Source of the DNA: Exiguobacterium sp. Helios
GTDB lineage: Bacteria > Bacillota > Bacilli > Exiguobacteriales > Exiguobacteriaceae
DNA: 64,000 nt
Assembly: GCF_014524545.1 (NCBI RefSeq)
Contig: NZ_CP053557.1
Location: 397,501 to 461,500 of the forward strand
Direction: 5' to 3'
In this document: positions 16,897-24,575 of the stretch, piece after piece
Layout of the letters: every line of letters starts with the position of its first letter
How positions within the stretch are numbered: position 1 is the stretch's first letter
Translations under genes and position numbers: made by a program
The notes under the pieces: generated by a model
Databases searched by the model: none
The model's input: the letters and a program-made list of their open reading frames with translations, nothing else
What the model was told of the DNA's origin: nothing

Positions 16897-17748
16897 ATGG
16901 ACATAAAAAAATACCGTGTAACACCGGGCGAATCGATTCATTTGTCGGATTATCCGACGTCAGATGACAACCGGATTGCAGAGGATGAGTTACTGGATCA
17001 GCACATCCCGAAAAGTGTCGAGGAACTAAAGGAACTCCACTGGCGTCTGCATGCCGAAGAGAAAAACGGCGTTCTTGTCATCCTGCAAGCGATTGATGCC
17101 GGCGGAAAAGATGAAGCCATCAGCTATATCTTCTCGAATCTCAACGCCCAAGGCCTGCGGACACTGTCCGTCAAAAAACCGTCAGATACGGAGAAAAAGC
17201 ATGATTATCTCTGGCGGATTCACGAAGGCTTGCCGGAAAAAGGGGAAGTCGGTATCCTGAACCGCTCGTATTATGAAGAAGTCATCGCACCGCGGATCCA
17301 TGATTTACTGGAAGAAGAGGAAGTCCCGGACGATCAGGACGTTTGGAAGATGCGTTACCGTCAAATCAATGATTTTGAACGTTATCTCGTCGAAAACGGC
17401 TTCCGCGTCGTCAAGTTTTTGTTTAATGTCTCAAAAGACGAGCAGAAAAAGCGCTTGCTCGAACGGATTAAAGATCCGAAGAAAAACTTTGAGTTTTCGT
17501 TCAGTGATGTCGAGGAACGGGAGCATTGGGATGAATATCAGGACATCTTTGCCGAGCTCGTCACGCATACGTCAACGGAGCACGCACCTTGGCATGTCTT
17601 ACCGGCAGACGATGAATGGTTTACCCGTTACATCGTGACGGAGGTCATGAATGATGTTCTGCGTGAAATCGATCCGCAGTATCCGAAACTGACGGATGAG
17701 GATCAGGAAAAACTCGATGAAGCGATTAAAAAGCTGGAAAACGAATAA
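16897..17748 (+). CDS. Polyphosphate kinase 2 family protein
   Basis: Transfers phosphate between polyphosphate and nucleotides; class cannot be set from sequence. The 283 residues show the P-loop LQAIDAGGKDEAI (about 63-75; most relatives have Gly-Thr where this one has Glu-Ala after the Lys-Asp), the short lid NRSYYEEVIAPRI, FLFNVSKDEQKKRLLERI, and the C-terminal aromatic THTSTEHAPWHVLPADDEW typical of PPK2. AACGAGGGGG is the ribosome binding site. It is a single gene with its own terminator and a possible stress promoter. Confidence 0.9.
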   Translation: MDIKKYRVTPGESIHLSDYPTSDDNRIAEDELLDQHIPKSVEELKELHWRLHAEEKNGVLVILQAIDAGGKDEAISYIFSNLNAQGLRTLSVKKPSDTEKKHDYLWRIHEGLPEKGEVGILNRSYYEEVIAPRIHDLLEEEEVPDDQDVWKMRYRQINDFERYLVENGFRVVKFLFNVSKDEQKKRLLERIKDPKKNFEFSFSDVEEREHWDEYQDIFAELVTHTSTEHAPWHVLPADDEWFTRYIVTEVMNDVLREIDPQYPKLTDEDQEKLDEAIKKLENE

Positions 17749-17785
17749 GAATAAGCGGCTGACAGAACTGTCAGTTCTCAAATGA

Positions 17786-17820
17786 AGGGGGCAGATTTTA
17801 CGATCTGTCTCCTTTATTGT
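17786..17820 (+). terminator. Terminator after ppk2
   Basis: AGGGGGCAGAT near 17786 pairs with ATCTGTCTCCT near 17803 (G-T wobbles), loop TTTACG, tail TTTATT. Confidence 0.85.
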
Positions 17821-17897
17821 GCTGAAAAATGGATTCCTTTTTAAAGATCGCTGTTATAATCAAGTGGAAGAATCGATCAAGTACTGGAGGAATCAGC

Positions 17898-18236
17898 ATG
17901 AATGAATACCCGAATTGTCCGAACTGCGGTTCAGCGTATACATATGAAGACGGGAATGTATTCGTGTGTCCGGAATGCGCCCATGAATGGACGGCGGATG
18001 ACGCGGCAGCGGCAGAAGAATCCACTGTCATCCGGGATGCAAATGGGAATGTATTGAACGATGGTGATACAATTACGGTCATTAAAGACTTAAAAGTGAA
18101 GGGCACGTCGCTTGTCGTCAAACAAGGGACCCGTGTCAAAGGGATCCGTCTCGTCGACGGGGATCATGACATCGATTGCAAGATTGATGGACTCGGTGCG
18201 ATGAAGTTGAAGTCGGAGTTCGTTAAGAAAATCTAA
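17898..18236 (+). CDS. phnA: PhnA/YjdM-type zinc-ribbon protein
   Basis: 112-residue protein. The N-terminal zinc ribbon is CPNC at 8-11 with CPEC at about 26-29 ([28 protein letters not shown]); the C-terminal half has [17 protein letters not shown] and the [20 protein letters not shown] segments of the family. Named for the E. coli gene near phn genes, but it does not act in phosphonate breakdown and its role is unknown. ATG 17898 follows CTGGAGGAATC; a longer frame from 17829 runs through the promoter (TATAAT at 17855). Single gene with a terminator after it. Confidence 0.88.
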   Translation: MNEYPNCPNCGSAYTYEDGNVFVCPECAHEWTADDAAAAEESTVIRDANGNVLNDGDTITVIKDLKVKGTSLVVKQGTRVKGIRLVDGDHDIDCKIDGLGAMKLKSEFVKKI

Positions 18237-18242
18237 GCATGT

Positions 18243-18273
18243 ACCGCCTGTCTGACGACGAGGCGGTTTTTTT
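18243..18273 (+). terminator. Terminator after phnA-like gene
   Basis: ACCGCCT (18243-18249) pairs with AGGCGGT (18261-18267), 11-nt loop, then seven T. Confidence 0.9.
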
Positions 18274-18300
18274 CATGGGAAAAGATATAAGTTTCCTTTC

Positions 18301-18314
18301 AGGACAAATGTCCT
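18301..18314. promoter_or_regulatory. Perfect palindrome, candidate Crp-type operator
   Basis: AGGACA-AA-TGTCCT, six-base perfect arms. It lies 63 nt before the first ydcZ gene, between a possible -35 (TTTCCT at 18292) and a -10 (TATCAT at 18316-18321). It is a plausible site for the Crp/Fnr protein encoded in the same operon, although it differs from the classical TGTGA-N6-TCACA. Confidence 0.5.
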
Positions 18315-18376
18315 TTATCATTCAGGGAGGCTTCGTTTAAATGGAAGTATGAAAATCAAGAAGAGGAGGGACAACG

Positions 18377-18802
18377 ATGCGTGGCATTCTTTTTGCAATC
18401 AGCGGCGGTTTTTTTCTGACCCTGCAAAGCGTCGCCAATGCCCGAATCAGCAACAGCATCGGCACATGGCAAGCAGCGACCCTGACGCAGATGACCGGTT
18501 TTGTCGTCGCGTTACTGATTACGTTGATCTTACGCGACCGGACGTTCCGGCAGATGAAAGACGTGAAAGTCCTGTATTTATCCGGCGGGACACTTGCAGC
18601 AGCGGTCTTATTCAGTAACATGACAGCTGTTCATTTGATGGGTGTGACGTTGACGATTTCGTTATTCCTGATTGCCCAGCTTGGTCTGGCGCTGGTGATC
18701 GATTGGAACGGCTGGTTCGGAATGATGAAACGGCGGTTGCAGTTGCCGCAAGTCATCGGCATTTTGATGATGATCGGCGGCGTGCTGATCTTGAAATGGT
18801 AA
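18377..18802 (+). CDS. YdcZ (DUF606) family membrane transporter subunit, first copy
   Basis: 141 residues with about five hydrophobic helices, of the YdcZ branch of the drug/metabolite transporter superfamily. It begins MRGILFAISGGFFLTLQSV and keeps the family features NARISNSIGTWQAATL and IAQLGLALVIDWNGWFGM. Such half-length proteins usually work as pairs; a second copy lies 0.7 kb downstream, with a Crp-type gene between. AGAGGAGGG precedes the ATG. Substrate unknown. Confidence 0.85.
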   Translation: MRGILFAISGGFFLTLQSVANARISNSIGTWQAATLTQMTGFVVALLITLILRDRTFRQMKDVKVLYLSGGTLAAAVLFSNMTAVHLMGVTLTISLFLIAQLGLALVIDWNGWFGMMKRRLQLPQVIGILMMIGGVLILKW

Positions 18803-18814
18803 GGGGGCACTAAC

Positions 18815-19483
18815 GTGGAACAAGCACAACTGGATGAATATTTGGACCGGTTTCAGTTGACGGACGTCTTTGCCGGCGGCTTGCGTGATCATTTACAACC
18901 GGTCGCCTTTCAGGCCGGCGACTGGCTGTGCCGTCAAGGCGACGCGGCGGATCGGATGTACTTGTTACTCGAGGGGAAACTGAAGATTACCCATATGTCG
19001 GCGACCGGAAAACGGCTTGTCTTATCGTTTAAGCATCCGTTTGATCTGGTCGGCGATATCGAATACGTCCGACGGACCCCATTGATGAACACAGTCGAAG
19101 CGGTCACGCCGGTCAAAGCCGTCAGCATCTCCTATGCGGCACTCGAGCAAAAGGGTGCTGACAATCCGGCACTGCTCCGGTTTTTACTTGAGACGATTAC
19201 GATGAAGTTTGAGCTGAAATCACACTCGATGAGCTTTAATCTGCTGTATCCGGTCGAGGTCCGGCTTGCCAGTTATCTCTTATCGATGACACCGGAAACA
19301 CCGACGTTACCAGTCAGTGATTTGGTTGATGCGGCGGATTTAATCGGCACGAGTTATCGCCACCTGAACCGTGTCCTGCGGCAGTTCAGTCAGGACGGCT
19401 TGATTGAGCGGACGAACCGGATGATTACGATTATCGACCGGGCGGGTCTGACAGAACGGATCGGCGAAAGTATTTATGAGTGA
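18815..19483 (+). CDS. Crp/Fnr-family transcriptional regulator
   Basis: 222 residues from GTG 18815, 12 nt after the first ydcZ. The N-terminal cyclic-nucleotide-binding fold (about 20-125) includes DWLCRQGDAADRMYLLLEGKLKI; the C-terminal winged helix has DLVDAADLIGTSYRHLNRVLRQF (about 165-190). There is no Fnr-type N-terminal cysteine cluster, so iron-sulfur oxygen sensing is not supported. Overall it resembles YeiL-like regulators. Being sandwiched between two YdcZ genes suggests it controls this transporter, perhaps through the palindrome at 18301. Confidence 0.9.
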   Translation: MEQAQLDEYLDRFQLTDVFAGGLRDHLQPVAFQAGDWLCRQGDAADRMYLLLEGKLKITHMSATGKRLVLSFKHPFDLVGDIEYVRRTPLMNTVEAVTPVKAVSISYAALEQKGADNPALLRFLLETITMKFELKSHSMSFNLLYPVEVRLASYLLSMTPETPTLPVSDLVDAADLIGTSYRHLNRVLRQFSQDGLIERTNRMITIIDRAGLTERIGESIYE

Positions 19484-19495
19484 GGAGGAAACAAG

Positions 19496-19966
19496 ATGAC
19501 ACTTGGAATAGTTCTGGCTTTATTCGGCGGAATGATGGTCTGTATTCAGAATACGTTTAATGCCAAGGTCAAGGAACGGGTCGGGGCATGGGCGACGACG
19601 ACGCTTGTCCTCGGACTCGGATTCCTGGCCTCGCTGACGATCGGACTGCTTGTTGAAGGCGGCGGTCTCTTTTCGACGAGCGGGATGGAACCGTGGTTTT
19701 GGTTCAGCGGCATCATCGGAGTCGGCGTCGTTTTGTGCGTAACGCAAGGGGTGCAGCAGCTTGGACCGAGTTATGCAATCTCAATCGTCATGGTTTCACA
19801 AATCCTGTTTGCCTTGCTGTGGGATACGCTCGGCTGGTTCGGTCTTGATCAAGTAGCGTTCACCTGGACGAAAGCTGTCGGCGTTGTTTTGATCGGCGGC
19901 GGTGTTTTATTGTTCCAACTCGGCGGCAAGTTAACCGAACGACGGATGTTACGAAAAGGAGCCTAA
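19496..19966 (+). CDS. YdcZ (DUF606) family membrane transporter subunit, second copy
   Basis: 156 residues, about five hydrophobic helices; MTLGIVLALFGGMMVCIQNTFNAKVKERVGAW aligns in layout with the first copy (NAR/NAK and GTW/GAW positions). The central segment LGPSYAISIVMVSQILFALLWDTLGWFG corresponds to IAQLGLALVIDWNGWFG in the first. The two differ enough to be a hetero-pair. GTGAGGAGGAA is the ribosome binding site; the gap to the Crp gene is 12 nt and to the next gene 3 nt. Confidence 0.85.
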   Translation: MTLGIVLALFGGMMVCIQNTFNAKVKERVGAWATTTLVLGLGFLASLTIGLLVEGGGLFSTSGMEPWFWFSGIIGVGVVLCVTQGVQQLGPSYAISIVMVSQILFALLWDTLGWFGLDQVAFTWTKAVGVVLIGGGVLLFQLGGKLTERRMLRKGA

Positions 19967-19969
19967 TAC

Positions 19970-20683
19970 ATGAATTACACGACTTTATTATTTGATATCG
20001 ATCATACCTTGCTTGATTTTGATGCGACGGAACGCTCTGCTTTACGACAATTGTTTGAAGACGAGCAGCTCGAGTGGACAGAAGAGCGGGAAGCCCGTTA
20101 CCGGACAATCAACCGCTGCTTATGGCAGGCACTTGAACGGGGCGAGGTAACACGGCAGGAAGTGATCACGTCACGTTTTGTGGCGTTTTTTGCCGAGCAG
20201 GGCCGTACGGTCGACGGCAGTCGAATGGATACGCGCTACCGTGCGTACTTGAGTCAAGGGACGGAACTGATTGCAGGGGCAATCGAGTTGCTCGAATCAC
20301 TCAAAGGCAAGTATCAGCTGTATGTCGTGACGAACGGTGTTGCGGCGACGCAACGGGATCGGCTCAAAGGATCCGGTTTGGCTCCTTATTTTGACGGAAT
20401 TTTTGTCTCGGAAGAAACCGGTTATCAAAAACCGATGCCAGCCTTTTTTGATTACGTGTTTGAGCGGATGCCGGACACGACGCGCAATCAGGCGTTGATC
20501 ATCGGCGACTCGTTGACGGCAGATATTCAGGGCGGCATCTTGGCAGGAATTGCAACATGTTGGTTTAATCCCGGTCATGCCACTGCTTCGGCGGAACTGA
20601 CGCCGACCTACATGATCGAGCGGCTTGATCAGCTTGTGACGCTGCTTGGGACGAAAGAGGTAGTTCGGACAACCTCGAAATGA
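19970..20683 (+). CDS. HAD hydrolase, YjjG-type pyrimidine nucleotidase
   Basis: 237-residue haloacid-dehalogenase phosphatase. Motif I is FDIDHTLLDFD with Asp9 and Asp11, motif II VVTNG, motif III the lysine in GYQKPMPAFF, motif IV IIGDSLTADIQGG. The cap region after motif I and the sequence fit the YjjG family, which removes phosphate from non-canonical pyrimidine nucleotides. It follows the second ydcZ by 3 nt with AAAAGGAG in the end of that gene, so it is probably the last gene of that operon. Confidence 0.87.
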   Translation: MNYTTLLFDIDHTLLDFDATERSALRQLFEDEQLEWTEEREARYRTINRCLWQALERGEVTRQEVITSRFVAFFAEQGRTVDGSRMDTRYRAYLSQGTELIAGAIELLESLKGKYQLYVVTNGVAATQRDRLKGSGLAPYFDGIFVSEETGYQKPMPAFFDYVFERMPDTTRNQALIIGDSLTADIQGGILAGIATCWFNPGHATASAELTPTYMIERLDQLVTLLGTKEVVRTTSK

Positions 20684-20761
20684 AATCTAAGTAATGAGAT
20701 GGATTTAACATATCCTGGATACCATCCGATAATAATGAAAAGATTACGAAAGGAGGCGATC

Positions 20762-20809
20762 ATGGTGAACATGACGCAAACAAAACAGGAAACGGGGCGC
20801 GATGCGTAA
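20762..20809 (+). CDS. Candidate leader peptide (15 aa)
   Basis: ATG at 20762 behind a strong AAAGGAGGCG (20748-20757) encodes MVNMTQTKQETGRDA and stops at TAA 20807-20809. It is too small for an enzyme, its stop abuts a hairpin that would hide the next gene's ribosome binding site, and it is 29 nt before that gene. This is the architecture of leader peptides that control resistance genes by translational attenuation. Peptide sequence itself matches no leader I know. Confidence 0.55.
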   Translation: MVNMTQTKQETGRDA

Positions 20810-20831
20810 CCCGTTTTCTAAAAAACGGGGG
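20790..20831 (+). promoter_or_regulatory. Three-segment translational attenuator
   Basis: Segment 1 AAACGGG (20790-20796, inside the leader ORF), segment 2 CCCGTTTT (20810-20817) and segment 3 AAAACGGG (20822-20829, overlapping the GGGGG ribosome binding site at 20827-20831). Segment 2 can pair with 1 (7 bp) or with 3 (8 bp). Pairing with 3 would mask the binding site of the GNAT gene. Function is inferred from the base pairing alone. Confidence 0.6.
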
Positions 20832-20838
20832 AATGGAT

Positions 20839-21279
20839 ATGCAGATTGAATTACGCCCAGTCACGCACGAGAACTGGGAAGCGTGCTGTGCGCTTGAATT
20901 GACGGCGGAACAACAGGGATTCTTAGAACCGAACGTCTACTCGATTGCTCAGGCTGGTTTTGAGCCGACGCTCGTCATGCGGACGGTTTATGCAGCGAAT
21001 GAGTTAGCCGGATTTTTGATGTACAATTCGGAACGGGAAGAACTGGACGGCTACTGGATTTACCGGTTGATGATTGACCGGCGCCATCAAGGTTCAGGTA
21101 TCGGCCGGGAAGCAGTCCGTTTGTTGCTTGCAGAGATGCAACAGCTTCCGGAAGCGACGTGTATCGTCGTCGGTTACCGTCCGGACAATCAAGCAGTGCA
21201 CCGTCTGTATGAACGACTTGGATTTATCGATCACGGTGACCGGTTCGGAAAAGAGATGGCAGTCCGGTACACGTTTTAA
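20839..21279 (+). CDS. GNAT N-acetyltransferase, BltD/spermidine-acetyltransferase-like
   Basis: 146 residues from the ATG at 20839; I prefer it to the ATG at 20833, which is only 1 nt from the GGGGG binding site. The protein reads MQIELRPVTHENWEAC and has VMRTVYAANELAGFLMY, YRLMIDRRHQGSGIGREAV (acetyl-CoA loop RRHQGSGIG at about 79-87) and NQAVHRLYERLGF. This pattern resembles BltD-type spermine/spermidine acetyltransferases. The leader peptide and switchable hairpin upstream suggest that expression responds to a translation inhibitor or a metabolite; the substrate is unproven. Confidence 0.84.
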   Translation: MQIELRPVTHENWEACCALELTAEQQGFLEPNVYSIAQAGFEPTLVMRTVYAANELAGFLMYNSEREELDGYWIYRLMIDRRHQGSGIGREAVRLLLAEMQQLPEATCIVVGYRPDNQAVHRLYERLGFIDHGDRFGKEMAVRYTF

Positions 21280-21284
21280 GCAGT

Positions 21285-21313
21285 AAGATCTTAGCCTCGC
21301 TAAGGTCTTTTTT
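21285..21313 (+). terminator. Terminator after GNAT gene
   Basis: AAGATCTTAGC (21285-21295) pairs with GCTAAGGTCTT (21299-21309), 3-nt loop, T run. Confidence 0.9.
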
Positions 21314-21331
21314 AGTGGAATGGATATTTTT

Positions 21332-21359
21332 TGAAACCTTTTCATACATTCGACGCTCT
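21332..21359 (+). promoter_or_regulatory. ECF-type promoter before the second sigma factor
   Basis: TGAAAC (21332-21337), 16-nt spacer, CGCTCT (21354-21359). The -35 is the same as for sigW but the -10 differs (CGTATA there), in line with a separate ECF specificity and autoregulation. Confidence 0.65.
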
Positions 21360-21383
21360 AATGGGTAAAAGGAGGGAACGGAA

Positions 21384-21923
21384 TTGGACTTACGAACGGA
21401 GCACACGGAGCTTGTCCGGCGTGCCATCAAGCAGGACGAGACAGCCTTTGAACAATTGATTCTCTTACATAGTGAACAGCTCTACCGGACGGCCTACGTC
21501 TATGTTAAAAACGAACAGGATGCACTCGACGTTGTCCAGGAAACGGTCTACAAGGCCTTCATTTCAATCGGACAGGTCAAAGAGCCCAAATACTTCGTGA
21601 CCTGGCTGACGAAAATTCTGATTCGGAACTGTTACCGTGTCCTGAACCAACAGACAGCGGTAGCGGATCTCATTGAACAGATTCCGGTGAAGGAATCTTC
21701 GCGGGAAGAACATCTGGACTTGATTGAAGCGTTGTCGCACCTGCGAAAAGAATACCGGGATGTTTTGGTGCTCTTTTATTTTCACGATGTCCCGATGAAG
21801 GAGATTGCTTCTTTTATCGGTATCACCCTGAATACGGTCAAGACGTATCTCAAACGGGGACGGGAAGAATTGAAGAAACAGTTGGGAGGGCTTGATTATG
21901 TCGAAGCACAATCTTCAAAATGA
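21384..21923 (+). CDS. ECF RNA polymerase sigma factor
   Basis: 179 residues from TTG 21384, behind AAAGGAGGGAA. Region 2 is about 12-75 (YVYVKNEQDALDVVQETV, EPKYFVTWLTKILIRNCYR), region 4 about 105-165 (LRKEYRDVLVLFYFHDVPMKEIASFIGITLNTVKTYLKRGR). It belongs to the SigM/SigV/SigY-like group of small ECF factors, but I cannot assign one name. The partner gene downstream encodes a membrane protein of the type that serves as anti-sigma factor; the two overlap by 26 nt. Confidence 0.92.
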   Translation: MDLRTEHTELVRRAIKQDETAFEQLILLHSEQLYRTAYVYVKNEQDALDVVQETVYKAFISIGQVKEPKYFVTWLTKILIRNCYRVLNQQTAVADLIEQIPVKESSREEHLDLIEALSHLRKEYRDVLVLFYFHDVPMKEIASFIGITLNTVKTYLKRGREELKKQLGGLDYVEAQSSK

Positions 21924-23259
21924 CTATAACCAGATTCCTGTACCGCAGGCCGCCTTACAGGAGCGGATTCGCCAAGGAATGGAGCAGGGAAAGCGGGATC
22001 AACAAATCAAACGACCGAAACGTCTGCGACGTCTGGTTGTCTCGACGGGACTTGCGGCATCACTGTTGATCACATCGACATTCGTCGTTCCATCTTTTGC
22101 GACGGCGATGGCAAAAGTTCCATTACTCGGTCAGATGTACCGACCGTTCCTCGAACAGGAAAACACCGGTACCGCAATTAGTCAGAAGCAACTCGCAACG
22201 AAAATCGATCAAGTCGCAAGTGACAACGGGATCGACATCCAAGTCATCGATGCCTACTACGACGGAGCAACAATCGGTATGAATCTGACAGCGACCGGCG
22301 TCCCGGATGTGAAAGCGGAAGCGCGGTCAGGATTATATGAACTGTTCAAAGGGGATAAACGGTTTGCCGGGACAGAGACGAAAGAAGTGGTTCAGTTCAA
22401 GCAGGTGAACGGTATTTGGCAAGGACGAATTGAATACACGCTCGGTGAAACCAAATTGCAAGATACGCTCCAGATTCCGATCGTGTTGACGGACGTATTT
22501 GGCGTCAATGGAAACTGGGCGTTTAACGTACCGGTTAAGCGGCTTCCTGTCAAAGAACAAGTCTATGGCACAACGGTCAAAAATCCAACCTATCAAACGG
22601 AAGTCACATTGGATAAGTTGATTCAGGGCAAAGGCAGCACCTCGTTCGACTATATAACACGCTCGCCGAAAAAAGAACGTGCCCGTGTCGAGCTGACGTT
22701 GCTTGATTCATCCGGCAAGGAAATCATCCGCAACTGGACATGGTCGACTCAGTCCGTTAAACGGACGAAAACTGGAACGGAGGCCATCGAGCAGTCACGG
22801 TTAATCTTCGGGAACTATGTGATTCCAAAAGGGAACTATCTGTTGCAGCCTTCTTTACGAATTGATCTAGAGACACAACCGATTCCGTTAACCAAGCCGT
22901 TGCCGTACCGCCAACAGTCGGAAACGCACCCGCTCAAGATGACAATCACATCGATTGAGACAACATCCGAGCAAGTCGTCGTTGAATTTTCGACGAATTC
23001 CCGTGAGTCTCGATTTGGTATGAAGCTTGATATCCGTAACTCCATGCGGTTGCTTGAAGGAACAGAACCGCCGGACGGTCGGGAAATCAAACCAAAAGTC
23101 ACCGTGCTCGATGCGGATAAACAAATGTTCCGGTCGACATTCCGCCTGCCGGAACCATCCGAGCACACACGTGAAGAATATTATCTCGAAACCGGCTACA
23201 GCAATACCCTCGTCAATACACCACTTGAGTTACAACCGATTCCGTTTACGGTCGACTAA
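21898..23259 (+). CDS. DUF4179-type membrane protein, probable anti-sigma factor
   Basis: 453 residues from ATG 21898, which lies inside the end of the sigma gene with GGGAGGG upstream. A short cytoplasmic N-terminus (about 1-44, very basic KRPKRLRRL just before the membrane), one membrane helix (about 46-66, VVSTGLAASLLITSTFVV) and a long extracellular part follow. DUF4179 proteins (FVVPSFATAMAKVPLLGQ is typical) are regularly encoded after ECF sigma genes. No ZAS zinc motif is seen in the short cytoplasmic part. The anti-sigma role is inferred from context. Confidence 0.85.
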   Translation: MSKHNLQNDYNQIPVPQAALQERIRQGMEQGKRDQQIKRPKRLRRLVVSTGLAASLLITSTFVVPSFATAMAKVPLLGQMYRPFLEQENTGTAISQKQLATKIDQVASDNGIDIQVIDAYYDGATIGMNLTATGVPDVKAEARSGLYELFKGDKRFAGTETKEVVQFKQVNGIWQGRIEYTLGETKLQDTLQIPIVLTDVFGVNGNWAFNVPVKRLPVKEQVYGTTVKNPTYQTEVTLDKLIQGKGSTSFDYITRSPKKERARVELTLLDSSGKEIIRNWTWSTQSVKRTKTGTEAIEQSRLIFGNYVIPKGNYLLQPSLRIDLETQPIPLTKPLPYRQQSETHPLKMTITSIETTSEQVVVEFSTNSRESRFGMKLDIRNSMRLLEGTEPPDGREIKPKVTVLDADKQMFRSTFRLPEPSEHTREEYYLETGYSNTLVNTPLELQPIPFTVD

Positions 23260-23294
23260 CAGGAAAACCAGACCGGATGTCGAACTCCAAACGG

Positions 23295-23316
23295 ATAGCG
23301 ATTGAATAGCGATTGA
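23295..23316. repeat. 11-bp tandem duplication
   Basis: ATAGCGATTGA is present twice without spacer (23295-23305, 23306-23316), directly before the AAGGAG of the next gene. Confidence 0.85.
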
Positions 23317-23333
23317 ATAAGGAGTGGAAAAAT

Positions 23334-23813
23334 ATGAATATACGGGCAATGACCGCAACCGATTATCCGGAGGTCGGTCGGATTTACAAACAGGGGATAA
23401 AGACGCAGAATGCGACGTTTCGAACGGAAGTACCATCGTTTGATTACTGGAATGCCCATCATCACCTGCACAGCCGGCTGGTGGCGGAAGAAGACTTGAA
23501 GGTGCTCGGTTGGGTCGCCATCAGTCCGTTTTCATCGATTCCCGCCTATCGAGGAGTAGCGGAAGTCAGTCTTTATATTGACGAAGATGCACGCGGCAAA
23601 GGAATCGGCACCGCATTGATGCAGGCTCTCATCGAAGCGAGTGAAGCGGCTGGCATCTGGACGCTGCATTCGCAAATCTTTCCGGAAAACACGGCCAGTT
23701 TGAAACTTCATCAACGGTTTGGTTTCCGGGAAGTCGGCCGGCGGGAACGGATTGGACAATTGGCAGGAGTTTGGCGGGATACGATTTTACTGGAGCGCAG
23801 AAGTCAGATTTAA
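23334..23813 (+). CDS. GNAT N-acetyltransferase, phosphinothricin-acetyltransferase-like
   Basis: 159 residues from ATG 23334 (AAGGAG 9 nt upstream; a TTG seven codons earlier is less likely). Pat-family features: MNIRAMTATDYPEVGRIYKQG, TQNATFRTEVPSFDYWNAHH, LGWVAISPFSS, AEVSLYIDEDARGKGIGTALM (acetyl-CoA loop ARGKGIG), and SLKLHQRFGFREVGRRERIGQL. Related enzymes acetylate phosphinothricin, methionine sulfone or other amino-acid analogues. Single gene with a terminator. Confidence 0.88.
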   Translation: MNIRAMTATDYPEVGRIYKQGIKTQNATFRTEVPSFDYWNAHHHLHSRLVAEEDLKVLGWVAISPFSSIPAYRGVAEVSLYIDEDARGKGIGTALMQALIEASEAAGIWTLHSQIFPENTASLKLHQRFGFREVGRRERIGQLAGVWRDTILLERRSQI

Positions 23814-23832
23814 AACGAAGCGAATTATATGA

Positions 23833-23870
23833 AAAGGGGAGATGGATGTTAGTGTCCGCCTCCCCTTTGT
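23833..23870. terminator. Hairpin terminator between convergent genes
   Basis: AAAGGGGAG (23833-23841) pairs with CTCCCCTTT (23860-23868), with inner GGA/TCC pairs. Lies between the Pat-like gene and the convergent lipoprotein gene. Confidence 0.8.
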
Positions 23871-23886
23871 GTCTTAAAAATTAAAG

Positions 23887-24444
23887 TCATTCACTTGCTG
23901 TTAAAACAAGCGCAAAAATCTGTTCGTCCTTCTTCACATCAATATCCTCAGGACCATGGATATCTTCGAGTGAATGCGTCTCGATTTTACCACTTGTTGA
24001 TACATGACGAAGCAACAGCACGTCATAATCACTCAGCGTGAAGTTCGAGCTAGGACCCGTAGTACTGAAGGCAACTGGTTTTTGTTTTAACGCTTCATGG
24101 GCACGAATACTTCCGCCCTCTAGATTCGCGCCAAAGTGAATGTATTTCGCTGAAGAGGATTGAAGGACTCGGAGTGTCGAATCGTATTTCTTTGGTTCAA
24201 TTTCCATGGAAAAGAGTGTCCGTTCTTTGTGGTTCGGCAAATATTCGACGCCTTTTAACAGATAGTTTTTGTTCAGCTTACCTTTTAAGTGATAAGCAGC
24301 GATATCTTGATCATTGATTTCCGCAAAAACTTTTTCACCGGCTTTTAAATTAATGGAAGATACGGTCAATGTGTCACTTGTTGGTGATGTGCAGCCACTC
24401 AATAAGAAGGTAGCCGTCAGTAAAAAGACGCTGTATGTTTTCAT
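23887..24444 (-). CDS. Predicted lipoprotein of unknown function
   Basis: 185 residues from the ATG at 24444, giving a signal peptide MKTYSVFLLTATFLLSGC with lipobox LSGC (Cys18). The mature part has no family I recognise; it looks beta-rich (LKAGEKVFAEINDQD, KERTLFSMEIEPKKY, HFGANLEGGS, FTLSDYDVLLLRHV) and contains no further cysteine. A longer frame from 24489 would put the signal peptide 15 residues in. Expected on the outer face of the membrane. It is divergent from the GTPase gene. Confidence 0.75.
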   Translation of the reverse strand: MKTYSVFLLTATFLLSGCTSPTSDTLTVSSINLKAGEKVFAEINDQDIAAYHLKGKLNKNYLLKGVEYLPNHKERTLFSMEIEPKKYDSTLRVLQSSSAKYIHFGANLEGGSIRAHEALKQKPVAFSTTGPSSNFTLSDYDVLLLRHVSTSGKIETHSLEDIHGPEDIDVKKDEQIFALVLTASE

Positions 24445-24575
24445 GATCAGATCCTCATCTCGTAAGTAGTTATTGGTAATATTCACCAACGGATGAAAAT
24501 AGACCTTCTTTTGAAGGATGATTTCAATGGAGAACGGGAAAAGACCGACAGCAGGTATTTTCAGGAGGGATAAAG

